Shown one piece after another: positions 47,620 to 56,625 of a DNA stretch of 64,000 nucleotides (its first letter is position 1; every line of letters begins with the position of its first letter). The DNA is taken from contig CALZHQ010000001.1 in assembly GCA_945787295.1 (NCBI GenBank), positions 116,032 through 180,031 on the forward strand. The letters are read 5' to 3'. Both the position numbers and the translations under genes were made by a program. Source of the DNA: an uncultured Desulfuromonadales bacterium. GTDB taxonomy: Bacteria > Desulfobacterota > Desulfuromonadia > Desulfuromonadales > Geopsychrobacteraceae. The notes under the pieces are model-generated. The model searched no databases and was not told the DNA's origin. It was given only the letters and a program-made list of their open reading frames with translations.

Positions 47620-49167
47620 ATGATGCGCATAAAACTGCTCTTGCTCTTGACGCTCTTTACCCTGCTGGCCGGCTGCGCCGTCAACCCGGTGACCGGCAAG
47701 AAGGAGCTCAGCCTGGTGAGTGAACAGCAGGAACTGGCCATCGGCGCTCAGCAGTACGCGCCTTCCCGACAGTCGCAGGGGGGCGACTATACTGTCGATC
47801 CGGCTTTGACCCGCTATGTCAGCCAGGTCGGGCAGCGGCTCGCCGCCGTCAGCGACCGGAAGCTGCCGTATGAATTCAAGGTGCTGAACAACTCGGTGCC
47901 CAACGCCTGGGCCCTGCCGGGAGGGAAAATCTCGATCAATCGCGGCCTCTTGACCGAGCTGCAAAGTGAAGCGGAGCTGGCCGCGGTGCTCGGCCACGAA
48001 ATCGTCCATGCCGCCGCCAGGCATAGTGCGAGCCGCATGTCCAAAGGCATGCTGCTGCAGGCCGGGGTGATGGGTGTTTCCGTCGCGGCCCAGGGCAGCG
48101 ATTATGCGCAGCTGGCGCAAATGGGCGCAGGGCTCGGGGCGCAGCTGCTGACGCAGAAATATGGCCGCGACGCCGAGCGGGAATCGGACCACTACGGCAT
48201 GCAGTACATGGTGCGGGCGGGCTATGATCCCCAAGGGGCGGTCGACCTGCAGCGCACCTTTGTCAAACTCTCCGAAGGGCGGCAGCAGAACTGGCTGAAC
48301 GGCCTCTTTGCCAGCCATCCCCCGTCGCAAGAGCGGGTGCAGAACAATATCGCCCTGCTGGCCACCCTGCCCAAAGGCGGTGAAGGCGGCGCGGAGCGCT
48401 ACCGCGCCAAGGTCGCGCATATCGTACGCACCAAACCCGCCTATGAAGCCCACGACAAGGGGCGCGAGGCGCTGGCGAAGGGCGATACCCCCATGGCCGC
48501 GCGTCTGGCCCGGCAAGCGATTGCGCAGGAACCACGGGAGGCCCTGTTTCATGGCCTGCTCGGCGACGTGGAGCAGAAGAAGCAGAGCTACAAAACGGCC
48601 CTGCTTCATTACGACAAGGCTGTCCGGCTGAACCCCGACTTTTTCTATTTCTATCTGCAGCGCGGCCGCGTCAACGAGGCCTTGAACCTGACCCGGCAAG
48701 CCCGCTCCGATCTGGAGCGCAGCGTCAAGCTGCTGCCCACGGCCCCCGCTTATCACGCGCTTGGCGATCTGGCGCGCAGGTCGGGGCGGCTGAACGAAGC
48801 GAAATCCTACTATGCCAAGGTGGCCGACAGTAAAAGCGAGCTCGGCCGCGAGGCCTACGGCGCGCTGGTTGACCTGGATCTGAAGGACAACCCCGGCAAA
48901 TATCTCAAGGTCCGCGCCGGTCAGGATTCCCGGGGGCGGATCGTCGCCCAGTTCAACAACCCGACGCCAAGAAAGATCGGCCAGATCGTCCTCGGCATCC
49001 AGTATCGCGACGCCAACGGCAGGCTGCAGCGCTGGCGGCACGAGCTGAACGGCACTCTGGCCGCCGGCAGCCAGCAGCTGGTCGATCTGAATCTCGCTGA
49101 CAACCTCTCAGCGGAACAGCTGAAAACTCTGCAGATCGGGATAATCGGGGCTCAAGTGGTGCGTTGA
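47620..49167 (+). CDS. M48 family metalloprotease lipoprotein with TPR domain (BepA-like)
   Basis: Periplasmic quality-control protease of 515 residues. A signal peptide ends in a lipobox (LLAGCAVNP). The M48 domain has the zinc motif LGHEIVHAAARHSASRM and the downstream third ligand in RDAERESDHYGM. TPR repeats (about 270-430) and a C-terminal beta-rich domain follow, as in BepA/LoiP-like proteins acting on outer-membrane assembly. The ATG at 47620 is preferred over one 44 codons earlier: it is preceded by AAGGAAAG and directly opens the signal peptide. Confidence 0.9.
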   Translation: MMRIKLLLLLTLFTLLAGCAVNPVTGKKELSLVSEQQELAIGAQQYAPSRQSQGGDYTVDPALTRYVSQVGQRLAAVSDRKLPYEFKVLNNSVPNAWALPGGKISINRGLLTELQSEAELAAVLGHEIVHAAARHSASRMSKGMLLQAGVMGVSVAAQGSDYAQLAQMGAGLGAQLLTQKYGRDAERESDHYGMQYMVRAGYDPQGAVDLQRTFVKLSEGRQQNWLNGLFASHPPSQERVQNNIALLATLPKGGEGGAERYRAKVAHIVRTKPAYEAHDKGREALAKGDTPMAARLARQAIAQEPREALFHGLLGDVEQKKQSYKTALLHYDKAVRLNPDFFYFYLQRGRVNEALNLTRQARSDLERSVKLLPTAPAYHALGDLARRSGRLNEAKSYYAKVADSKSELGREAYGALVDLDLKDNPGKYLKVRAGQDSRGRIVAQFNNPTPRKIGQIVLGIQYRDANGRLQRWRHELNGTLAAGSQQLVDLNLADNLSAEQLKTLQIGIIGAQVVR

Positions 49168-49237
49168 GATGGATCATCTTAAAGCACAACAAAACGGTGA
49201 CTTGAGAGATAGGACTTCAGGCAGTTTCGAACCTGAG

Positions 49238-49912
49238 TCAGTCAAGCATCTGGGTCGCGAGTTCCGCCAGCCGGGCTGAGGGGTCGCGGCGCCGGATATC
49301 CAGAAAAACCGGCTCCCCAAGCCGCTCCTCATAGAGTTGACGCAAGTGCGGCGGTAGAACCAGATTCCCCTCGGACACTTTAATCGGAATGACCTGTATG
49401 CCTTCGTCGGCTGCGACTTCGAGCTCGCGGATGCACCAGGGCGATGCGTAATATTCCGGGGAAAGCAGCGGCAAGAAATAATCTGCGCCCTTGATCCCTT
49501 CCAGCACTTTCTTACCCAGTTTATCGCCTGTTCGAAGCGCTCCCTTGTCAAGCCAGACGTTCAGACCATGTGAGCTGAAAACCTGCGAGATGTATTCCGC
49601 GTCCTCAGACCATTCATGGGCATAAGAAAGAAAAACACGCACGTTGCTCCGCTGCCGCAGCGGCATTTCCGGCGATATCGTATCCCAGGAGACCAGGTCC
49701 TTCCCTGCATAAACCAGATGGCCGGTCTCCCCTTCACTGTATTGTTTGACAAACTTTTTCGCCTGGCGCTTCGAAAGCTTCACCTCGATGGCCTGCCCCT
49801 GTGCCTCAAACAAGACGAAGGTCCAGTAATACCAGGGCGCCCCCGGCGGCGGGCTGTGCCAGATGCGGCGAATCGACGCTGACGTGCGTTTCTTCCGACT
49901 GAAAAGCCCCAT
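49238..49912 (-). CDS. TIR-domain protein
   Basis: A 224-residue cytoplasmic protein. Residues 91 to about 205 are a TIR domain: RVFLSYAHEWSEDAEYI, NVWLDKGAL, and SPWCIRELE with Glu163 in the position of the catalytic Glu of NAD+-cleaving TIR enzymes. Residues about 25-85 form a separate beta domain (YYWTFVLFEAQGQAIEVKL ... GETGHLVYAGKDLVSWD) that resembles DUF2500-type domains. Bacterial TIR proteins are often NADase effectors of antiphage systems, but no sensor, SIR2 or other defence gene is adjacent, so the role is open. Confidence 0.85.
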   Translation of the reverse strand: MGLFSRKKRTSASIRRIWHSPPPGAPWYYWTFVLFEAQGQAIEVKLSKRQAKKFVKQYSEGETGHLVYAGKDLVSWDTISPEMPLRQRSNVRVFLSYAHEWSEDAEYISQVFSSHGLNVWLDKGALRTGDKLGKKVLEGIKGADYFLPLLSPEYYASPWCIRELEVAADEGIQVIPIKVSEGNLVLPPHLRQLYEERLGEPVFLDIRRRDPSARLAELATQMLD

Positions 49913-50160
49913 ACGGCCCTCCTCCCAATCATATTGAGTGATCTTGCAAACGCTCTATTCATTCAAGCGCAGATTGCGAGGAAATCAACCGATCGGTTTA
50001 TGATTGCGCCTCTCGTGTCCACCTGCACACTTTGCTGGTCGGCTGCCGCACCCTGTTTGCCAGCCCACCTGGCAGCAGAATTTTCTGCGGAGAATTGAAG
50101 CTGCACCGATCAATGCTATCCTAGACATACAGGCCCTTAATGAGCTGAAAGGATGCTGCT

Positions 50161-50892
50161 ATGAAAACTCTTCATTGTCTCATCTGCACGGCGTTACTCC
50201 TCCTGCAACCGATAGTCGCTGCCGCCGCTTCATTTCCGGAAACCATCCAGCTCGAAGAGCTCACCACGGCGCCGATGGGCACGGAGATCAAAAGCAAGAA
50301 ATTCATCAAGTATTCAAATGACCCGCACCAGTACCGGGAATACGAAGAGCGGGACGAAAAAAACATCATGGGCAGCAGCAAGCTTTTTATTCTGCGCGAG
50401 GGAAATAAAATATCGACCTATGATCAGAGCAAAAAGACCTGCACAACGACAGATATCTCTGCAGCAATCGGCATGGCCGCTGGTGCCGACCCGGAAAAGA
50501 TGGCCGAGGATATGAGGCGATCGATGGGCCTGGTGAAAGCCGGGGCCTGCGAAGGGGCGGACCGGCCCGGGGTGCTCTATACCTCGGATATGGGCAAGAT
50601 CTGTTACGACAAAGAGTTCGAGTATTTCGTTCTGGGGACCGACATGATGGGCTCGAAGATGCAGGTCACCCGGGTCGATTTCAACGTCAGGCTGCCGAAA
50701 TTCACCCTGCCTCTGCCCGCCGGAGTGGTCTGCCAGGAAGGCCCGGACCTCGAAGCGCTAATGGGTGGCAAAGGCCGGGCAGGTTCTCCTGCCGAACCAC
50801 AACCAGGCATGCCGAATCCGGAGGAGATGAAGCGCGCCCAGGAGGCGCTGAAACAGATGCAGGAAATGTTCAAGGGGATGGGGCAGCAATAA
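50161..50892 (+). CDS. Exported protein with DUF4412-like design
   Basis: A 243-residue protein with a Sec signal (about 1-23, VAAAAS). The mature part contains SSKLFILREGNKISTYDQS and a Cys pair (KKTCTTTD ... KAGACEGAD), and a Met/Gln-rich C-terminal helix (KQMQEMFKGMGQQ). Its layout is like that of the protein at 34284. AAGGA precedes the ATG by about 9 bases. Function unknown. Confidence 0.65.
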   Translation: MKTLHCLICTALLLLQPIVAAAASFPETIQLEELTTAPMGTEIKSKKFIKYSNDPHQYREYEERDEKNIMGSSKLFILREGNKISTYDQSKKTCTTTDISAAIGMAAGADPEKMAEDMRRSMGLVKAGACEGADRPGVLYTSDMGKICYDKEFEYFVLGTDMMGSKMQVTRVDFNVRLPKFTLPLPAGVVCQEGPDLEALMGGKGRAGSPAEPQPGMPNPEEMKRAQEALKQMQEMFKGMGQQ

Positions 50893-50913
50893 TTCATGCC
50901 TCTCAAGCCACCC

Positions 50914-51507
50914 TTAGAACGGAAAACAGGCCAACCGCTCGATAAAATCTTTGAATCCCGGAAAAAACCCATAGTCAGGGACCTGTCGCCATTCTCCACC
51001 GAATACCGAACTGCGGGTCTCTGGCGGTATCGGCAACAGCGTTGTCTCGAGCCTTATATAATTCGCATGAACATAACCAAGGTTTTCATGGACTTCCAGC
51101 GTGGGATGGGGCGGATTCTGTTGGTGAAGCACCAGGTGGTCAATTGGAGAATTGTGTGGCGTCACAATTGCCGAGATTGCGGTAATTGTCGTTCGATCAT
51201 CAGAGAGTGTAACGGTTCTGTTTACAAATGCCGGATGCAAATGCGAAAGGCTCAGTGGACTCTCACTGCGAACCGCTGTGCCGCCAGTGATCTGCAAGGT
51301 CTCAATATCAGCGTCAATGGCTTGCCCGGCGGTCACGGCAGCATTGCTTAACCACATCTCTGCGGCAAGGGGGATGTGAAAGTCATCAGCGGGTTGTTCA
51401 GTCACTCTGAATTCATATTTGACCGCAGCGTTCACTGAGGCGGTGAACAATACCCCGAGAAAAACGAATGCCAACCCCAAACAGATAGCCTGCCGATGAT
51501 TCGCCAT
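50914..51507 (-). CDS. Hypothetical exported protein
   Basis: A 197-residue protein with a Sec signal (about 1-27, ASVNA), then a beta-rich body (VKYEFRVTEQPADDFHIPL). The C-terminus FPGFKDFIERLACFPF has one Cys. No domain recognised. It follows the Cys-rich lipoprotein gene at 51643 on the same strand (135 bases between them), and both belong to a block of surface or exported proteins with the two riboswitch-controlled proteases. Confidence 0.6.
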   Translation of the reverse strand: MANHRQAICLGLAFVFLGVLFTASVNAAVKYEFRVTEQPADDFHIPLAAEMWLSNAAVTAGQAIDADIETLQITGGTAVRSESPLSLSHLHPAFVNRTVTLSDDRTTITAISAIVTPHNSPIDHLVLHQQNPPHPTLEVHENLGYVHANYIRLETTLLPIPPETRSSVFGGEWRQVPDYGFFPGFKDFIERLACFPF

Positions 51508-51642
51508 ATTTCCCCCTCTTTTTCGCTTTCGCTCGCTGCTACACCTCCGTTTAAGGCTCCACAGACAAATAAGCGGGGCTGCAGCGTTTCTTGATGGAAT
51601 TCAGCTGGCGCCACTTGCCCAAGGTATAGAGCGACCGAAGAA

Positions 51643-52692
51643 TTATTCTCGACTTTCGCTGCATATGATCTCAGCTTGCCCCGCCTCATCTGGTAGCCAG
51701 CAAAAGCCGTTCAACGGTGTGCAAGGACGGTTTCCGGTGCTGGTCTCGGCGATAATAATTGACTGACAGCGCTGAATGCTCCCCCCAAGACGTGGCAATC
51801 TTGCGCATATTGAACCAGGCGCACAGGGGTTTGTTGCCGAACATGAATCGCCGGCACAACCACCGCATTCTCCGCCACAGGTTGAGCAGAAATCGTCACT
51901 GGACTCGGCGACGCAAACCGACTCATCACCCCGGCATTGAATTGTTCCCGGAACCTGCCAGCCGTCACCTCTACCAAAACACTCGGCTGGCTGTGTCATA
52001 CACGCCGTGCCCACGTCAGCACAACTTGAACCGCTCCCACCGGAGCTCCCTACCGAAGGAAAGCCAACCCCTGCGCCAGCGGATGAAATTCGCTGCAACG
52101 AGAGGCTGGCAATAGCCGTATCGGAAACTCCACCGCCGAAATTGGCCGCTCTTGCCCGGATACGGGCAATGGCGTTACCGAGCAAGGGGCGGTCTTCCGG
52201 GCACCACCTGGAAGCCTCGACAGATCCTCCCCGCAGATTGATAGACTTAAAAACTGGCACTCTTGTCGTGGCAACGGAGCTGGATGCCGGGGTCTCGGCA
52301 CGTTGTCCGGAGATGACTGTGACCGGCGCTCTTAAGAAGGTTGGCGGGGCTGGTGGTCTTCCGTCTCTTCCCACGGGGGTTGGGGCACACGTCGGTTCGA
52401 TCGTTATATCGAGTATTTCGACAAATCGAACCCCCTGGGAATCTTCGCCAAATGCCGAAACCATAACGTACCCACTGACCTGAGCGGAGCGATCTACAGT
52501 TGATACGACAAAGTCACCAGGATCAGGGTCGCGCACATAGACATCTGCCACCGAGATCCGAACACTCGGCGGGGATGAATCGCTTGAATTAACCTCAACG
52601 CTATCTCCGAATAGCGCACTGACAATTGATGAGCAGCTGGTTAACATTAAACACAGGAATAATGCGCATAGGCTTCTGCAAAGTATAGACAT
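51643..52692 (-). CDS. Cysteine-rich lipoprotein, hypothetical
   Basis: A 349-residue predicted lipoprotein: signal peptide with lipobox MLTSCSS. The N-terminal two thirds look like a beta-sandwich (SVADVYVRDPDPGDFVVST). From about 228 it is rich in paired cysteines (CSTCGGECGGCAGDSC), resembling extracellular disulfide-knotted or EGF-like repeats seen in surface proteins. It lies 35 bases after the M43 protease gene and is probably transcribed with it, under the riboswitch at 54940. Confidence 0.65.
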   Translation of the reverse strand: MSILCRSLCALFLCLMLTSCSSIVSALFGDSVEVNSSDSSPPSVRISVADVYVRDPDPGDFVVSTVDRSAQVSGYVMVSAFGEDSQGVRFVEILDITIEPTCAPTPVGRDGRPPAPPTFLRAPVTVISGQRAETPASSSVATTRVPVFKSINLRGGSVEASRWCPEDRPLLGNAIARIRARAANFGGGVSDTAIASLSLQRISSAGAGVGFPSVGSSGGSGSSCADVGTACMTQPAECFGRGDGWQVPGTIQCRGDESVCVAESSDDFCSTCGGECGGCAGDSCSATNPCAPGSICARLPRLGGSIQRCQSIIIAETSTGNRPCTPLNGFCWLPDEAGQAEIICSESRE

Positions 52693-52727
52693 TGAATCAT
52701 CTCCAATAGCGAGAGAGCTCTCGTGCT

Positions 52728-54773
52728 TTACCTACAAGAGCAACAACATTTGCATTGAGACAGGCCGCTGCCTGCGGTCTGCCAGGAAACGCCATCGAAC
52801 ACAGTGAGCGGTTTGTCGATTGCGATATTTCGCGTATCCGGCAGAGTTTTGAGTATGAAGCGCTGCCCCCCAACCACGCCTTCCTTGGTTTTTTGTATTA
52901 AATCCAGGGCAAAAACGCGAACCCCCAGCGGATGTTTATGTGCGGGAACGAATTTTATCTTTACAGTATGCAGGGCCCCGGGTTTGAGCTCGAATATTCC
53001 GAGCTTTGCGCCGGTTCCCATTATCTGAAAAGTCGTTTCATCAAATGGACGTGTCCCGGCTCTATCGTCACATTCGCCCTTCTGAAGCTCCAGCAGTTCT
53101 GGGGGAAGTTCGACAAAAACTTGCCCCCAGTCGAAGATTGAAGGCTCTTCCCCCTTTGGTGTTCTGAACACGAGTTTTGTTCCCTGAAATTCTTCCGAAA
53201 AATTGGCCACGATGACGCTCGCCGTGCGGCCTGCACCCGGCTCTTCATCGACTATGGTGATATTCTTCCAGACGATATTGTTATTATTTTTTACGTTCGC
53301 GTAGAGGTTGGTGGTTTCGGGAAATGTCATCCCATAAGGGGATGTGGACGATGTCTCAATTCGAGCCAGTAAGCAGAAATGACCCTGGTCGGCACCGAAG
53401 CTGGCGTAGTCGGCGGGGTTGGGAGGCATCCAGGGGAAAGTATAGATTTCGTCATCCCCCCCGGCGACGGACACACTCTGGGTATCAATGAGTCCTCCCA
53501 TCAAGGCAGGAGAGGTCACGCTTCCATCCCAGGGCGCGGGCCAGGAAAGGCCACTTGATGCTTTAGCCCAATAGAGTTTCAGGGTTCCCGAAGCAGTACC
53601 ACTGCAACCAAGATTTCGGACCCGCACATAGATGTAATTAGATGGCGATCCAGGCGGCCTGTATTCAGGATTCTGATGATCCTGGTTCATCAGGCCGTCA
53701 TTGCTTGTTCTTACCCAGATATCATCGCTGAGGTACATCGGTTGCGTCGATGGATCAGGCTCCGCTCCGAAGTCATCGGAAACATCCTTCATCCAGAGAT
53801 CTGGGCCCGGGCTACCGGCCACAGGGACCAGTCCATCGGATGCAAGAATTGACGCCCTGGCAGTGTGCAAGGTTGCGTCCATACGTGCGACCTGCCCCGC
53901 GGTAAACATATTCATACACACATCGTCGGTGTAGTCCATGTAGTTCATGTACATGTCACCATTGGGACCATTCATACACGATATATCAGGAAATGTCGGA
54001 CAGGTATAATGTTCGTCAGCCTGGTTTGGGGTATCGCTGACATTGTCTGAGCCAGTGCAAGCGTTTCCGTCATCACCCCAAATGTGCAACAAATTAAGCC
54101 AGTGGCCAACTTCATGAGTCGCTGTGCGACCAAGATGGTAGGGTGCTGAGACGGGCCCAGTATTCCCCATAGCTCGGTAGTCCATGACAACGCCTTGTAT
54201 ATTCGCAGGCATTGAGGGGAAGGTTCCATAGCCGAGTGTTCCGTCGGTGTAGTTCACGACCCATATATTGAGGTACTTATCTACCGGCCAGGGATTAACG
54301 CCACCTGTTGCTGAAGATTTCATAGCATCGGAGGGGAATACCCAGCCTGTGGTTGAGATTGAAGTTCGAGTGATTCCGCTTGTTGTACTGCAGCTAGGGT
54401 CACGAACCGCTAAAGCAAACTCGAGTCGTGCGTCGGCGGCAACACCTGTAAACGCTGTCGGTGTCGATGAAGCATCAGCATTCAAGCGCCTGAAATCATC
54501 GTTCAAAACCTGAATCTGTGATTGAATTTGTGCATCGCTGATGTTTTGGGCTGAGGTGTTGTAAAGAACGTGTACAACGACAGGAATACGAATCAATCCT
54601 GTCCTTAGACCTGCACCTCCGTAGCGTCTTATCCAATCCTGGACTTCGCGTTCAAGCTCACGACTGCGCCAGCGATATTCAGGATCCTTACGAACGAGTT
54701 GCCAGTGCTTCTCCATCGTAACGCAGCGACGGAAGCGTCTTTTTTCAAACTGGCCGTGTGTGAACTTTTCCAT
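52728..54773 (-). CDS. M43 (pappalysin-type) zinc metalloprotease
   Basis: A 681-residue protease. The metzincin motif HEVGHWLNLLH lies near 218-228, followed by the Met-turn region MNYMDYTDD. Upstream are the propeptide-like part and VVVHVLYNT; downstream (about 330-680) are beta domains of unknown role. Two oddities: there is no Sec signal peptide at the start (MEKFTHGQFEKRRFRR), and the last residues are the Cys-rich LSQCKCCCSCR. Family members are secreted and cleave proteins at neutral pH. It is preceded by a GEMM-I riboswitch (54940-55024) and followed by a lipoprotein gene. Confidence 0.88.
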   Translation of the reverse strand: MEKFTHGQFEKRRFRRCVTMEKHWQLVRKDPEYRWRSRELEREVQDWIRRYGGAGLRTGLIRIPVVVHVLYNTSAQNISDAQIQSQIQVLNDDFRRLNADASSTPTAFTGVAADARLEFALAVRDPSCSTTSGITRTSISTTGWVFPSDAMKSSATGGVNPWPVDKYLNIWVVNYTDGTLGYGTFPSMPANIQGVVMDYRAMGNTGPVSAPYHLGRTATHEVGHWLNLLHIWGDDGNACTGSDNVSDTPNQADEHYTCPTFPDISCMNGPNGDMYMNYMDYTDDVCMNMFTAGQVARMDATLHTARASILASDGLVPVAGSPGPDLWMKDVSDDFGAEPDPSTQPMYLSDDIWVRTSNDGLMNQDHQNPEYRPPGSPSNYIYVRVRNLGCSGTASGTLKLYWAKASSGLSWPAPWDGSVTSPALMGGLIDTQSVSVAGGDDEIYTFPWMPPNPADYASFGADQGHFCLLARIETSSTSPYGMTFPETTNLYANVKNNNNIVWKNITIVDEEPGAGRTASVIVANFSEEFQGTKLVFRTPKGEEPSIFDWGQVFVELPPELLELQKGECDDRAGTRPFDETTFQIMGTGAKLGIFELKPGALHTVKIKFVPAHKHPLGVRVFALDLIQKTKEGVVGGQRFILKTLPDTRNIAIDKPLTVFDGVSWQTAGSGLSQCKCCCSCR

Positions 54774-54911
54774 ATCCGCCCCCCGATCTTTTAAAGGTTA
54801 TCTATATGACTGGTCTTGCGGGCTCTGCACCCAGGCAAACTTATCGCCCAGGTTTTAGCCTCTCACTGTTTATGAGAGTCCTTCTTATGGATACGTCAGT
54901 TATGCAAACAT

Positions 54912-54961
54912 GATGGCCGAGCAAACCATCAGGATTATTATCCTTCGGTAGCTCGGCCATC
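54912..54961 (-). promoter_or_regulatory. Expression-platform hairpin of the first GEMM riboswitch
   Basis: GATGGCCGAGC in the 3' strand of the aptamer is exactly complementary (11 bp) to GCTCGGCCATC 28 bases downstream. Pairing would take apart the aptamer's 3' half. A small inner stem (GGAT/ATCC) sits in the loop. No T-run follows, so this is either a Rho-independent terminator lacking its tail or a folding switch. Confidence 0.6.
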
Positions 54962-55024
54962 TTTGCTACAAAGACCCGCCGCTTTCCGCCTCCCCCCTCG
55001 CGGGAAGATTGGCTTTGTCGGGAT
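54940..55024 (-). promoter_or_regulatory. GEMM-I cyclic-dinucleotide riboswitch upstream of the M43 protease
   Basis: Read on the minus strand: P1 ATCC/GGAT closes the element; CGACAAAGCC leads into P2 (CTTCCC/GGGGGG) capped by a GCGA tetraloop (GNRA, as GEMM-I needs for its docking); GGCGGAAAGC gives the stacking A; P3 is TCTTTG/CAAAGA; the 3' part GATGGCCGAGCTACCGAAGG matches the family end. The aptamer ends 167 bases before the protease start. Ligand (c-di-GMP or 3',3'-cGAMP) is not decided by sequence. Confidence 0.82.
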
Positions 55025-55054
55025 TGCTGATTTATTTATTATGCTTCTAGTAGT

Positions 55055-55075
55055 ATCAGAACTTAATGAGATTGC
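55055..55075 (-). promoter_or_regulatory. Conserved block upstream of first riboswitch (candidate promoter)
   Basis: The minus-strand string CAATCTCATTAAGTTCTGAT is nearly repeated before the second riboswitch (56728-56747) at the same distance, 31 and 33 bases from the aptamer. Position and AT content suggest a shared -35 region or activator site; the sigma factor is unclear. Confidence 0.45.
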
Positions 55076-55278
55076 AACGGCCTGGGCAACTTTCTCAAAA
55101 CAAATATTACTAAGTCAATCAGCGTACTTATTTATCTCAAGATTTTGACCTGTCTCTCCCCTTTCCCCTGTGAGTACCGCCGCCTGATACAAAGATCTTT
55201 ATCATCTTCTCTATTACGCTCCCCACGCATAGAATATTCAGTATTTCAATGAATCTGGCACATAATAGGAAAAGTGTA

Positions 55279-55321
55279 ACGCCCAGTCCTTCTGAGGTCA
55301 TTTCGACCAAGGGCTGGGCGT
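55279..55321 (-). terminator. Hairpin downstream of the serine protease gene
   Basis: ACGCCCAG..CCTT pairs with AAGG..CTGGGCGT around a 17-base loop, 39 bases after the protease stop. Only a broken T-run (TTACACTTTT) follows on the minus strand. Confidence 0.6.
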
Positions 55322-55359
55322 AATTCACCTATCAGTGGGCTCTTTGCTCCATATATCCC

Positions 55360-56487
55360 CTACCAGTTGTTCTGTGCCCAGATAATCAGGTTCGGCAGGA
55401 TGCTTCCACCCGCGGCGACGTTATTCTTCACGATCGAGAAGGGGAAATGGTATTCCTCTTCACTTCCTGAGTGAATGCCGACAAGATGCGGGCCGCTGTC
55501 CCACCAGCCGAACACCGGACCTCCGGAATCACCGCCACTGGAATCTGCCTTGTATTCGAGTTCGAGCCCGGCGCCATCCCAGTCGTCGTCAACAATCGGG
55601 AACCACATGATCCGGCTGGGCCGCTGGCCTGACGCAACAGCCCCGGGATACCCGCACTTGGTCCAGTAGTGCCCGTCCTCCCAGTTGTCGTTATAGGTTT
55701 TCGAGCCGAACCAGCCCAGGGAGTTGCCCAGCGGGGTGTAGAGTTTCATGACAATCATGTCGTCACCCTGATCATGATTACTGTAACCTCGCCCCACCTC
55801 GCACCAGGAATAGACACCACTCCCGTAGGTTGAACTTCCGTCATAATACGAGGGGGTGAACTTCATCGCCCATCCCCAGCCGAAGTTTCCGACAAACCAA
55901 GGAAACATATGGCTTGATGTGGCCATAATGTTATCGCCGACCAGCGCGCCTGTGCCAGAGCCGAAGAAGACCCAGGTCGTCCCGACGATGTACCAGACTT
56001 CGACCTTGCCAATACAGCGCCATGGGTAGCCACTGGGATAGTAAACCTGCCGGTCGTCAGTTCCGAAAATGTAGCCGTGCGGAGTGATCTTTTTCCCACT
56101 GATGCGGGTGAGGGCTTCGTGCTCACGCGGGCTTGACACCTTGGGATGGTAGGTGATGCCGCTCCACTTGGGGATGCCCGGCTCGAGCTCAACCTCGTCC
56201 ATTTTTTCCATTTCGGCCTTGGGAAGCTTTTTCATCTCACGGCCGGGACGCCCCATCATGAACTCATCGCCGAGCTCCAACATCCAGGTGCCTTTTTCCT
56301 CAAGCTGTTCAACCCGGAGCTTCGAGCTTTTCTTCGCAGCGGTTACGTAGATTGGAGAGCGGACCCGCAATTCTTCCAAATCATTCGGCTCATCCCTTTC
56401 AGGAGAATTTTCCTCCACAATAAACCGGTCAACATTCCAGGGGGCTTTTTCGAGCTTCCCTTTGCCAGTCTTGAGTCTTTTTTTCAT
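55360..56487 (-). CDS. V8/trypsin-like serine protease
   Basis: A 375-residue S1-fold protease. The first 130 residues are charged and Lys-rich (MKKRLKTGKGKLEKAPW) with no Sec signal, perhaps a pro-region. The protease domain begins near YPWRCIGKVEVWY and shows a His in MATSSHMF (normally AAHC), Asp in HDQGDDMIVMKL and the nucleophile Ser in SSGGDSGGPVFG. The pattern fits glutamyl-endopeptidase-like enzymes. The ATG at 56487 has GGAGG 5 bases upstream. A GEMM-I riboswitch with an intrinsic terminator precedes it, so translation is tied to a cyclic dinucleotide. Confidence 0.85.
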   Translation of the reverse strand: MKKRLKTGKGKLEKAPWNVDRFIVEENSPERDEPNDLEELRVRSPIYVTAAKKSSKLRVEQLEEKGTWMLELGDEFMMGRPGREMKKLPKAEMEKMDEVELEPGIPKWSGITYHPKVSSPREHEALTRISGKKITPHGYIFGTDDRQVYYPSGYPWRCIGKVEVWYIVGTTWVFFGSGTGALVGDNIMATSSHMFPWFVGNFGWGWAMKFTPSYYDGSSTYGSGVYSWCEVGRGYSNHDQGDDMIVMKLYTPLGNSLGWFGSKTYNDNWEDGHYWTKCGYPGAVASGQRPSRIMWFPIVDDDWDGAGLELEYKADSSGGDSGGPVFGWWDSGPHLVGIHSGSEEEYHFPFSIVKNNVAAGGSILPNLIIWAQNNW

Positions 56488-56578
56488 CTTTGCCTCCCTT
56501 ACGACATGTGACTTGTTGGGTGCTCTTTCCAGGAGAAAGTCATCTGTTTTTCCCCGTGCAGATCCTGACGACCGGCAC

Positions 56579-56625
56579 AAAAAAACCGAGCGCACCGTTC
56601 GGACTTACATCCTTCGGCAGCTCGG
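56579..56625 (-). terminator. Intrinsic terminator overlapping the second GEMM riboswitch
   Basis: CCGAGC, part of the aptamer's 3' strand, pairs with GCTCGG (minus strand), followed directly by seven T residues: a complete Rho-independent terminator that can only form when the aptamer's 3' end is released. It is the expression platform of the switch before the serine protease gene. Confidence 0.82.

Noticed and set aside
47584..49041. A 485-codon minus frame opposite the M48 gene
   Set aside because: Antisense shadow; the plus frame has HEIVH, lipobox and RBS.
49238..49912. TIR gene as part of Thoeris or another named defence operon
   Set aside because: No ThsA, SLOG, SIR2, nuclease or other partner is adjacent.
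55137..55328. A 63-codon minus frame upstream of the first riboswitch
   Set aside because: Overlaps the terminator hairpin; no RBS.
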